From Saliniramus fredricksonii (GTDB lineage: Bacteria > Pseudomonadota > Alphaproteobacteria > Rhizobiales > Beijerinckiaceae): a stretch of DNA of 64,000 bases. Each line of letters starts with the position of its first letter. Positions within the stretch are counted from its first letter, which is position 1. The notes beneath the pieces are model-generated. The model was not told the origin of the DNA. It worked only from the letters and a program-made list of their open reading frames with translations, and searched no databases. The stretch lies in assembly GCF_900094735.1 (NCBI RefSeq), contig NZ_FMBM01000002.1:1364001-1428000 (forward strand), written 5' to 3'. The position numbers and the translations under genes were made by a program. Below, piece by piece: positions 55,536-62,795 of the stretch.

Positions 55536-56084
55536 ATGCTTCAGCCCCTGCCTTTCGTCACGCCGGTGACGCGCCGCATATCAGGCCTTGCCGCCATCAT
55601 CCTGGCCATTGGCGCAGCCCCTGCCCTCGCCGAGGATCCGATCGGCGAGATCACCGGCGAGATCGGTGATCAGGCCTTTGTCTGGGATACGCTCGAAGTG
55701 CCCTCGGAAGGGACCGCGACTGCGGAATTTTCGGATTTCGGGCCGATGACCATGGTTTCGATCCAGGGTCATGAACGGGGCGGCGACAGCCTCATGAGCA
55801 ATGTTCTGTCCATGGATATTTCGCTCATGGGCAACGATATCATGGATGCCGATGTCAGCTTCTTCCCCGATGGTCTGTCAGGGCCCTTCTTCGTCAGTAC
55901 CGATGCGCCGCGTGATGCGGATATCCGCTTCGACGATCTTGATCTCGAAGATGCCTCGGCCATGGCAGAAGGCAGCTTCGACGCCCTGCTCTGCCGCCAG
56001 GACGATTTCATGAGCCCGCCGGATACCGATGACTGCATTGAGGCACGTGGACGCTTCGCCACGCCCTTAAGACCGGGCTTATGA
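55536..56084 (+). CDS. Exported acidic protein, unknown
   Basis: A 182-residue protein with a signal peptide (GLAAIILAIGAAPALA) and an acidic, Asp/Met-rich mature part (FSDFGPMTMVSIQGHERGG, DDLDLEDASAMAEG). One C-x12-C pair near the C-terminus may form a disulfide. No family recognised. The stop overlaps the next start (ATGA). Confidence 0.7.
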   Translation: MLQPLPFVTPVTRRISGLAAIILAIGAAPALAEDPIGEITGEIGDQAFVWDTLEVPSEGTATAEFSDFGPMTMVSIQGHERGGDSLMSNVLSMDISLMGNDIMDADVSFFPDGLSGPFFVSTDAPRDADIRFDDLDLEDASAMAEGSFDALLCRQDDFMSPPDTDDCIEARGRFATPLRPGL

Positions 56085-56551
56085 GCGAAACGCGCGGCCC
56101 TACCCTCTTCATCGATGCCGATGCCTGCCCGGTGAAGGACGAATGCTACCGCGTGGCTGCGCGCCATGGTTCGCAGGTTTATCTGGTTTCCAATCGCCGC
56201 ATCGGCGTGCCGCGTGATCCGCAGATTGCCTTGATCATCGTCGATGAGGGACTCGACAAGGCCGATGACTGGATCGCCGAGCGCGCTGTGCCGCGCAGTG
56301 TCGTCGTCACCGCCGATATCCCGCTCGCGGCCCGCTGCGTCGGCTCCGGCGGTCAGGCCGTGACGCCGAAGGGCGAGATCCTCGACGAGAGCCGCATCGG
56401 CATGGCGCTGGCTTCGCGCAATCTGATGACCGATCTGCGCAGCGCCGGTCATGAAACCGGCGGCCCGGCGCCTTTCACGAGCGCAGACCGCTCACGCTTT
56501 CTGCAGGGCCTGGAAAGCGCCATGCGTCGCGCTGCCCGCGCCCCGGCATAG
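56081..56551 (+). CDS. UPF0178 (YaiI/YqxD) family protein
   Basis: A 156-residue cytoplasmic protein of the DUF188 family, of unknown function with a NYN/PIN-like fold. Marks are FIDADACPVKDE at the start, VVVTADIPLAARCV and RNLMTDLRSAG. Begins in the ATGA of the gene before. Confidence 0.9.
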   Translation: MSETRGPTLFIDADACPVKDECYRVAARHGSQVYLVSNRRIGVPRDPQIALIIVDEGLDKADDWIAERAVPRSVVVTADIPLAARCVGSGGQAVTPKGEILDESRIGMALASRNLMTDLRSAGHETGGPAPFTSADRSRFLQGLESAMRRAARAPA

Positions 56552-56570
56552 AACGCTGCGGATCCCGGGA

Positions 56571-57269
56571 TCACCGCGTGCTCTTCGCATCATGCCCCTG
56601 CGGCAGATGCCGGAACACGCCCCATGCGGACCAGATCAGGATGATGCCCAGCCCGATCTTCAGGGCTTGTGCGGGAACATAGGCGACCGTCAAGGCGCCG
56701 ATCACGGCGCCGAGCACGGAGCCGAGCCCCAGCGGCAGGATGGTGGCCCGCCAGACCGGCCCCTCACGCAGCACCGCTCCCGTGCCGAAATGACGTGTGA
56801 GGCCGATACCGATGCCGCAGGCCGCCGCGACGGCGATTGTCACCATCGCCCCCTCCCCGACCAGCCGGGTCGGCTCCGCCACGAATACCCCCTCGGCGAT
56901 GAGCACCAGCCCCAATCCGACCAGCAGGATCAGGATCAGCCGCCCGAGCAGGCGCTCCGAGACCCGCCGCAGCCAGCCGGCGCCGATCCAGGCCGCCGTC
57001 ATCGAACCCGCCAGCATGCCGAGCACCGCCGGCAGATGCAGTCCGATCTCGTTCAACGGGACGGCTGCGGCGCGAAACGGAAAGGCCGCGGCGAGCACGA
57101 TGAAGCTCGCCACCAGATTCACCGCGACGGCCTCGCGGGCGTTGAAACGCAGCAACCGGACCAGCGCCGGAAGCCGGAACTCCGCGCCGCCCAGCCCGAT
57201 CAGCCCGCCGGCGGTTCCCACGAGCGCACCGATCCCGAAAGAGAGCCCGGGGCGGCGAGGCCGAGTCAT
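56571..57269 (-). CDS. TSUP family permease (TauE/SafE type)
   Basis: A 232-residue inner-membrane protein with seven or eight hydrophobic segments. The family repeat GALVGTAGGLIGLGGAEFRLP is at the start (about 12-30) and a second glycine-rich segment IGAGWLRRVSE lies mid-protein. TSUP proteins carry sulfite, sulfonates or other small anions. It overlaps the stop of modC by 4 bases and is the last gene of the molybdate operon, which suggests a related oxyanion, perhaps sulfate or sulfite. Confidence 0.88.
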   Translation of the reverse strand: MTRPRRPGLSFGIGALVGTAGGLIGLGGAEFRLPALVRLLRFNAREAVAVNLVASFIVLAAAFPFRAAAVPLNEIGLHLPAVLGMLAGSMTAAWIGAGWLRRVSERLLGRLILILLVGLGLVLIAEGVFVAEPTRLVGEGAMVTIAVAAACGIGIGLTRHFGTGAVLREGPVWRATILPLGLGSVLGAVIGALTVAYVPAQALKIGLGIILIWSAWGVFRHLPQGHDAKSTR

Positions 57270-58366
57270 GAATTCACCTGCCGTGCCGCGCCAGTCCCCA
57301 CATCCTGCGGGGCGATGGCGACGCTCTTGATCACGGCATGGCAGGTCTGGCCTGGCGCAAGCCCCATGGCCGCCACCGCCCGGCGCGTCACCCGTGCGAT
57401 CAGCCGCTCTTCACCCATGGCGAGGGTCACCAGCGCGCCGGGGCCCTGGCCGGAATGGATCTCGGCAATGGTGCCGGTGAGAATGTTGAGCGCGGAAAGG
57501 CCTTCCGGTCGGGCGCGCGAGAGGAGCACGTCCTGCGCCGCGATGCGCACACGGATCACCGCGCCCGGCGCATGGGAAACGCGCGGCAGCCACATCCTGC
57601 CACCGGCGCCATCGAGCGCGCTCAGCCCGTCCGCGTGATGCGCGATGACACGGACGGTGAGGATCGACGCAGCGCCGCGCGCACCCATCGCGGCAACATC
57701 GCCCAGAACCTGCTGAGGCGATCCCGTGGCCGCGACCTTGCCGTCGCGCAGGGCGACGACGGTGGTGGCGAGCCGGGCCACCTCCGCCGAGGAATGGCTG
57801 ACATAGAGGATCGGGATATCCACCGCATCGCGCAGGCGCTCGAAATAGGGCAGGATCTCGGCCTTGCGCGCCTCGTCGAGCGCCGCGAGCGGCTCGTCGG
57901 CGAGGATCAGCTTCGGCGCGGCGAGCAGCGCACGCCCGATCGCCACACGCTGCTTCTCACCACCCGAGAGCGCAGCCGGGCGGCGCTCGAGGAGATGGCC
58001 GATGCCGAGCAGATCGACGACCTGCCCGAAATCCTCGCGCTTTGCGTCACGCGGCGCGAACCAGCGCCCGTAGAGCAGGTTCTGCCGCACGCTCATATGC
58101 GGGAACAGTCGCCCCTCCTGGAAGATATAGCCCAGACGCCGGCGATGCGGCGGCAGAAAGCGGCGGCTGGCGGTATCGACCAGCACCCAGTCGCCAGCGG
58201 CGATACGCCCCGTATCCGGGCGCAGGAGTCCGGCCACCGCATTGATCAGGGTGGTCTTGCCCGACCCCGAAGGACCAAACAGCACCGTCACGCCGGGCGG
58301 CGCCTCAAAGGCGACATCGAGATCGAATCCCGGGAAGGCATGGCGGAGCGCGACGGAGAGGATCAT
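57266..58366 (-). CDS. modC: Molybdate ABC transporter ATP-binding protein
   Basis: A 366-residue ATPase. Walker A LFGPSGSGKTTLINA, Q-loop region RLGYIFQEGRLFPHMSV, signature ALSGGEKQRVAIGRAL, Walker B LILADEPLAALDEA and the H-loop VSHSSAEV are in order. The C-terminal TOBE domain (ALNILTGTIAEIHSG and RVTRRAVAAMGL) binds molybdate for feedback, typical of ModC. Overlaps modB and the TSUP gene by 4 bases each. Confidence 0.95.
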   Translation of the reverse strand: MILSVALRHAFPGFDLDVAFEAPPGVTVLFGPSGSGKTTLINAVAGLLRPDTGRIAAGDWVLVDTASRRFLPPHRRRLGYIFQEGRLFPHMSVRQNLLYGRWFAPRDAKREDFGQVVDLLGIGHLLERRPAALSGGEKQRVAIGRALLAAPKLILADEPLAALDEARKAEILPYFERLRDAVDIPILYVSHSSAEVARLATTVVALRDGKVAATGSPQQVLGDVAAMGARGAASILTVRVIAHHADGLSALDGAGGRMWLPRVSHAPGAVIRVRIAAQDVLLSRARPEGLSALNILTGTIAEIHSGQGPGALVTLAMGEERLIARVTRRAVAAMGLAPGQTCHAVIKSVAIAPQDVGTGAARQVNS

Positions 58367-59076
58367 GAACCGGACACCCTCTTCACAACGCGCCGTGCGA
58401 CGAATTCCGACAGAATCAGCGCGGCCATGGCGATGACGATCGCCACGATGACGAGCCGCCCCGCCGCCGCCTCGCCCCCCGGCGCCTGCAGGAAGGCGTA
58501 GATCGCCGACGGAATCGTGCGGGTCTCGCCGGGAATGCTGGAAACGAAGGTGATGGTCGCGCCAAACTCGCCGATCGCCTTGGCGAAAGCGAGGATTGCA
58601 CCGGCGACGACGCCGGGCAGGATCAGGGGCAGCGTTACCGTGGCGAACACCCAGGGCTTCGATGCGCCGAGCGTGCCCGCCGCCGCTTCAAGCTTCGGAT
58701 CGACCGCCTCGATGGCCAGCCGGATGGCGCGCACCATCAGCGGAAAGGCCATCACCCCGGCGGCAATGGCCGCTCCCGTCCAGCGAAACGAGACGACGAC
58801 GCCGAGCCATTGATCGAGAAACTGCCCCACCGGTCCGCGCCGGCCGAGGGTGATCAGGAGCAGATAGCCCGTCACCACCGGCGGCAGAATCAACGGCATA
58901 TGCACGAGCCCGTTCAGGACCTGCTTGCCGGGAAACTCCCAGCGCGCCAGCGCATAGGCCACGAAAATGCCAAATGGAAGGCTGACCAGCGTCGCCCAGA
59001 AGGCGACCCGCAGGCTCAGCCGCACCGCCTGCCATTCATCCGGCCCGAGCCATGTGGTGATCGCCTCCAGCATCAA
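58363..59076 (-). CDS. modB: Molybdate ABC transporter permease
   Basis: A 237-residue permease with five or six hydrophobic segments. The EAA loop reads EAAAGTLGASKPWVFATVTLP with the conserved G, and MPLILPPVVTGYLLLI is typical. Overlaps modA and modC by 4 bases, giving tight translational coupling. Confidence 0.95.
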   Translation of the reverse strand: MMLEAITTWLGPDEWQAVRLSLRVAFWATLVSLPFGIFVAYALARWEFPGKQVLNGLVHMPLILPPVVTGYLLLITLGRRGPVGQFLDQWLGVVVSFRWTGAAIAAGVMAFPLMVRAIRLAIEAVDPKLEAAAGTLGASKPWVFATVTLPLILPGVVAGAILAFAKAIGEFGATITFVSSIPGETRTIPSAIYAFLQAPGGEAAAGRLVIVAIVIAMAALILSEFVARRVVKRVSGS

Positions 59077-59849
59077 CCGGCAACGCTGAAGCCGTATTCG
59101 CGCCAGATCGGGGCGGCGATATCGGAAGAGAGGAAATCGAGGAAGTCCTGCGCGCGCGGATGCTCGCTTTGTGCCGTGATCGCGGCGGGCAAAGTGATCG
59201 GCGTGTGGCTGCCCTCCGGAAAGGTCGCGATCACGCTTACGCTATCCTCCACCCGGGCATCTGATGCATAGACGATTCCCAAAGGCGCCTCCCCCAGCGC
59301 GACGAAGGCGAGCGCCGAGCGGACATTGTCCGATTGCGCCACATGCGGCGCGACATCGCCCCACAGCCCGAGCGTGGTGAGCGCCTCGCGCCCGTACATG
59401 CCGGCAGGAACGGAATCGACCAGCGCCATCGACAGTCGCCCGCCATCGAGCATGCTGACGAGATCGGGATTTTCGTCGATCGTGACCGGTGACGCATCGC
59501 CCCCATGGGCGATCAGGACGAGGCTGTTGCCCAGAATGGCGCGCCGCGACCCCTCGCGCAGCTCACCCGCAGCGGCAAGCGCGTCCATCCAGTCGGTATT
59601 CGCCGAAATGAAGATATCCGCCGGCGCGCCCGCCTCGATCTGCCGCGCGAGGGCGGAGGAGCCGGCAAAGGAGATCACGACACGGCTGCCGGTCTCGTCC
59701 ATCCAGCGCGCGGCAACGGCCTCCAGGGCGTTGGTCAGGCTGGCAGCCGCGAAAACGACGAGGTCATCGGCCTGCGCCGGCGCTGCGATGAACAGCGCCG
59801 ATGCAAGAAGGGCAGCTGTGGCGCGGCGGCAAATCCGGCGAAACATCAT
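59073..59849 (-). CDS. modA: Molybdate-binding periplasmic protein
   Basis: A 258-residue type II binding protein with signal peptide (ALLASALFIAAPAQA). VFAAASLTNALEAVA opens the mature part and ISFAGSSALARQIEAGAPADI follows, with the small-residue cluster that binds MoO4/WO4. ATG 59849 (or the adjacent 59846) follows GGGGG; a Mo-box-like palindrome lies directly upstream. Confidence 0.94.
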   Translation of the reverse strand: MMFRRICRRATAALLASALFIAAPAQADDLVVFAAASLTNALEAVAARWMDETGSRVVISFAGSSALARQIEAGAPADIFISANTDWMDALAAAGELREGSRRAILGNSLVLIAHGGDASPVTIDENPDLVSMLDGGRLSMALVDSVPAGMYGREALTTLGLWGDVAPHVAQSDNVRSALAFVALGEAPLGIVYASDARVEDSVSVIATFPEGSHTPITLPAAITAQSEHPRAQDFLDFLSSDIAAPIWREYGFSVAG

Positions 59850-59857
59850 TCCCCCTT

Positions 59858-59879
59858 GATATGTACGCCCAAACATATC
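59858..59879. promoter_or_regulatory. Mo-box-like palindrome before modA (ModE site)
   Basis: On the minus strand GATATGT-N8-ACATATC, exact over 7 bases on each arm, sits between modE and modA. This resembles the ModE operator (TATAT-spacer-ATATA type) in half-site and spacing. It should repress modABC when molybdate is ample. Confidence 0.75.
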
Positions 59880-59904
59880 GATGATCCGGGCCGAAGATCA
59901 AGCG

Positions 59905-60276
59905 CTATTTCCCGCCGGAAATATCGACGAGCAACCCCTGTAACTCCGCAAGATGCGCCTCGCCCCTGCATGCCGCTTCCGCCTCGAAGGCGCGATAGGC
60001 GGCGACGACCTTGTGCCCGGTATCCGTCAGGCGCGCCCCGCCACCCTGCGCCCCGCCGCGCGTGCTCTCGACCACCGGCTCGCGAAACATGGCATTCATG
60101 GTCTCGATCAGCATCCAGGCGCGCTTGTAGCTCATGCCCATGGCGCGGCCCGCCGCTGCGATCGACCCGGCCGAATCGATCCGCTCCAGCAGTTCCGCCT
60201 TGCCGGGCCCGATCATGCCGCGCTCACCGAAAACGATGCGAATCCGCAGGCGGGGATTTTCGCGATGTTCACTCAT
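59905..60276 (-). CDS. modE: ModE-like molybdenum-dependent regulator, short form
   Basis: A 123-residue protein with only the N-terminal LysR-like winged helix of ModE: RIRIVFGERGMIGPGKAELL, SAGSIAAAGRAMGMSYKRAWMLIETMN (first 20 conserved), then a wing with GGAQGGGARLT. The MOP (molybdate-binding) domains are absent, the single-domain type common in alphaproteobacteria. Upstream of modA on the same strand with the Mo-box between them. Start 60276 or 60297. Confidence 0.85.
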   Translation of the reverse strand: MSEHRENPRLRIRIVFGERGMIGPGKAELLERIDSAGSIAAAGRAMGMSYKRAWMLIETMNAMFREPVVESTRGGAQGGGARLTDTGHKVVAAYRAFEAEAACRGEAHLAELQGLLVDISGGK

Positions 60277-60475
60277 CCGCACAGGATTGCCCCGGTTCAT
60301 GCAGAAGGCAATGCTCTGCGTGAGCCCGGGCACCATGACTTGCGGAACAAGCATGCGACCCGAGGGCGCGCTCCAGAGCGCATGCCGACCTGACGGAGTC
60401 AGGCCGGGCGCTTCAAGTTACTGCTCAACGCATCATTTTCTCCGTCAGCCGGTCTCCACCGGACGGAATGATGCC

Positions 60476-62167
60476 CTAATGCCTCAATGCTCCGTCACAG
60501 ATGGAGATATCCGACTCGGGCGTGATATCACCGAAGCGCCTGGTCAGCCGCCGTTCGTGCCTCTCGATCCTCGAATGAAACTCGGGCACCGCCATTCCGG
60601 TACGGCGTATCGCAGCGTATAGAACATTGATGGTGAGCACGCCATCGCCCGCATGATCTTGTTCCCACATCCGGCTCAGGAACGCTTCCGCCTCAGGCAG
60701 GGCCGCATGCCCGACACGGCAAATTCCCGCGATTTTCGCTTGATCCTGCCTCCACGATTCTTCCGGTGCACGCAAGATCACCGGTAACGCACTTTCGCCG
60801 ATGGCGCCGATCGCCCCAAGCAATGCAGTCTGCTGCCAGATCAGATCGTTTTCATCGGCATCTTCGTAGAGCGCGAGGATAAGCGCGCCGCGTTCGGCCA
60901 GTTTTTCCGTCGGTGTGTGTGCAAGAACCTGTGATAGAATCTGGATGTTCTTGCTGGAATTTCCCTTTCCACTTCGATGGTGCTCCAGATTTCTCAGAAT
61001 GCCCAGAGAGAACCGTTCAGCTCCCAACGCAATAAACTCAGGCGATGCAGTCAGAATACGTAAGTCAGGATCGTCAATACTCTTGTCAGGATTGATTATG
61101 GCTTCTGAAAGTTTCGAAAATTCGTTTACAAGAATGGCACCCGCCACCATATGCATTTCTTGCATCAACCGGCGTGTATCAGCAATCTCCCGATCATGGA
61201 TTGATACCGGTTCAAGCTGCAGGTGATCGGCAAGGATGCGCCATTGCGGCTCCTCGGTTTCAAACCGGGTTTCGAACGGATCACCCTGGAAACGGGCGAA
61301 TTCGAAGCGACAACCCAGCCAGCTCGGCTGCGGCTCCTGCGGCTCCTGCGGCTCCTGCGGCATGCAATTTACCAGAGGAATCGGGAACGGAAACAATGTC
61401 GGCGAGGTGCCGGCGAAAATCCTGTACTCATTATCTCCCCAATCACGGATAATGAAATCAATTTTCTTCAAATTTACAAATATATTACGGATCGGATTCA
61501 CCTCGCGGGAGACATGTATTGTTCGACCTTGTGGTTTTTCGGAGTTCGATACGAGGCAATAATCTTCGCTCTTCGCGCCGTCTTGATACAATTGCCTCAA
61601 AAACAACCCTTCTATAATTTTATGTAGATTCCGATCTCGAATATCATCACATTGCTCAATTGGAACTATTCTGTGTGCAAGATAGCCATCTCGTCCTAAA
61701 GCCGTCTCTTCGAAAGTGACTGGCAAATCATAGTTAACCAAGAACCAGTGCTGAATGCCCTTGGTAACCAATCTAACTCTGCTCCAATCAAGAACAAGCC
61801 GATTTTGTCGATTTTGATATTCACCAGATGATTCGATTGTAGATTTGACAGTAAATTCGTATATAAGCATGGTATAAAAAAAGCCAAAGTATAATATTGG
61901 CAATACAAGCCATCTTTTAGATAAATTTAAGAATAGAGACTCCAGTATCAAAAGTATTATAAATGCTGTAAAATATAATGAGATTGACGTTACAGTAAAA
62001 ATAGCCGCCATATTATTGAATATATAATCAACTGATGAACCCACACCACTGTCGTATGTGGGTGCAAGCAACTCATCTGGACTGGGTGTATATAAAATCT
62101 GATATAGGATAAGACCTGAAAATACCGGCACCAATATCAGGGAATATGGTAGGCTGCGCCGCATCAT
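60476..62167 (-). CDS. Membrane-anchored HEAT-like protein, unknown
   Basis: A 563-residue protein. The N-terminal ~120 residues hold three hydrophobic segments (about 7-25, 50-75 and 85-107) and are much richer in A and T than the C-terminal half. The middle has a QEPQEPQEPQPS repeat from a 9-base tandem repeat; the last 250 residues look helical, with alternating DDPDLRILTASPEF and ALLGAIGAIGESALPVIL units like HEAT repeats. No family recognised. The composition break suggests a gene of mixed origin. Confidence 0.6.
   Translation of the reverse strand: MMRRSLPYSLILVPVFSGLILYQILYTPSPDELLAPTYDSGVGSSVDYIFNNMAAIFTVTSISLYFTAFIILLILESLFLNLSKRWLVLPILYFGFFYTMLIYEFTVKSTIESSGEYQNRQNRLVLDWSRVRLVTKGIQHWFLVNYDLPVTFEETALGRDGYLAHRIVPIEQCDDIRDRNLHKIIEGLFLRQLYQDGAKSEDYCLVSNSEKPQGRTIHVSREVNPIRNIFVNLKKIDFIIRDWGDNEYRIFAGTSPTLFPFPIPLVNCMPQEPQEPQEPQPSWLGCRFEFARFQGDPFETRFETEEPQWRILADHLQLEPVSIHDREIADTRRLMQEMHMVAGAILVNEFSKLSEAIINPDKSIDDPDLRILTASPEFIALGAERFSLGILRNLEHHRSGKGNSSKNIQILSQVLAHTPTEKLAERGALILALYEDADENDLIWQQTALLGAIGAIGESALPVILRAPEESWRQDQAKIAGICRVGHAALPEAEAFLSRMWEQDHAGDGVLTINVLYAAIRRTGMAVPEFHSRIERHERRLTRRFGDITPESDISICDGALRH
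61330..61362 (-). repeat. 9-base tandem repeat (Gln-Glu-Pro codons)
   Basis: CGGCTCCTG occurs about three times, encoding P-Q-E repeats in the protein at 60476-62167. Copy number could vary by slippage without a frame change. Confidence 0.7.
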
Positions 62168-62415
62168 AACCTCCTGGGGCCCTCAAGATCGTGCACCAAC
62201 GCTATCCGATCTGTCGATGCAAGATCGAGCGCTCAGGTCCGATCTCCCGGACGTGTTGAATTGCTTTGTTGGCGTCGATATCACAATACTGGAGTGCTTC
62301 TTGCAATTTTTGTCATAAATGATTGTTAATTATTAACGCATGGGTGCATGGGTGCATGGGCGTATGGCGCTGCCGGGTTCAGCAGGAAACGCAACTTCTC
62401 AAGCCCTCGCCTCCC
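62168..62415. other. Intergenic region with short GCATGGGT repeats
   Basis: 248 bases with no gene supported. Three 8-base copies GCATGGGT/GCATGGGT/GCATGGGC start at 62338. An AT-rich stretch (TTGTTAATTATTAAC at about 62322) may be a promoter or terminator loop; it cannot be decided. Confidence 0.4.
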
Positions 62416-62721
62416 TCAACACGTGCTCGCAAACACCACCGGAAACAGCGTGAACAGCGTCGCGCCCAGCCCGATCCAGGCGCCGGCGCGCGGGAGATAG
62501 GCTTCGCGCCCCTCCCCGGCAGGTCGCACGGCCAGAAGCACGCCGCAGGCGCCGAGGCCCGCGCTCCAGGCCAAAGTCAGAACGAGCCGGTGCATCGAGC
62601 CGAGCGGGGCCTCGACATGCTGCCAGCCGAGCGCGCAGCCGGCCCCGTGCAGCGCATAGACGAGGCTGAAGACCACGGCCCAGATGGCCGGGCCGGCCAA
62701 AGTCCAGGCGAGCAGCCTCAT
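62416..62721 (-). CDS. Small membrane protein of the oxidase operon
   Basis: A 101-residue protein with three hydrophobic segments (about 5-24, 46-66 and 80-98) and a charged middle loop (RPAGEGREAYLPR). Start ATG 62721 was chosen for GGGAGG seven bases before it; an in-frame ATG at 62799 overlaps the oxidase stop but has no such site. It lies downstream of the oxidase subunit I gene on the same strand, so it probably belongs to the terminal oxidase complex or its assembly. No family was recognised. Confidence 0.7.
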   Translation of the reverse strand: MRLLAWTLAGPAIWAVVFSLVYALHGAGCALGWQHVEAPLGSMHRLVLTLAWSAGLGACGVLLAVRPAGEGREAYLPRAGAWIGLGATLFTLFPVVFASTC

Positions 62722-62792
62722 GCCGTACCTCCCTGCCAGAGCACCACGGCTGCCACGAGTAGCGTCGTCGCTGCGGTATAATCCTGCCACAG
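62718..62792 (-). CDS. Possible 24-residue membrane peptide between oxidase genes (unproved)
   Basis: In a third frame between the oxidase subunit I stop and the small membrane protein, a peptide LWQDYTAATTLLVAAVVLWQ plus GGTA ends in a TGA that overlaps the next ATG (ATGA). It has one hydrophobic segment and looks like a small oxidase subunit. The only start in frame is CTG at 62792, so the case is weak. Confidence 0.35.
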   Translation of the reverse strand: MWQDYTAATTLLVAAVVLWQGGTA

Positions 62793-62795
62793 CCG

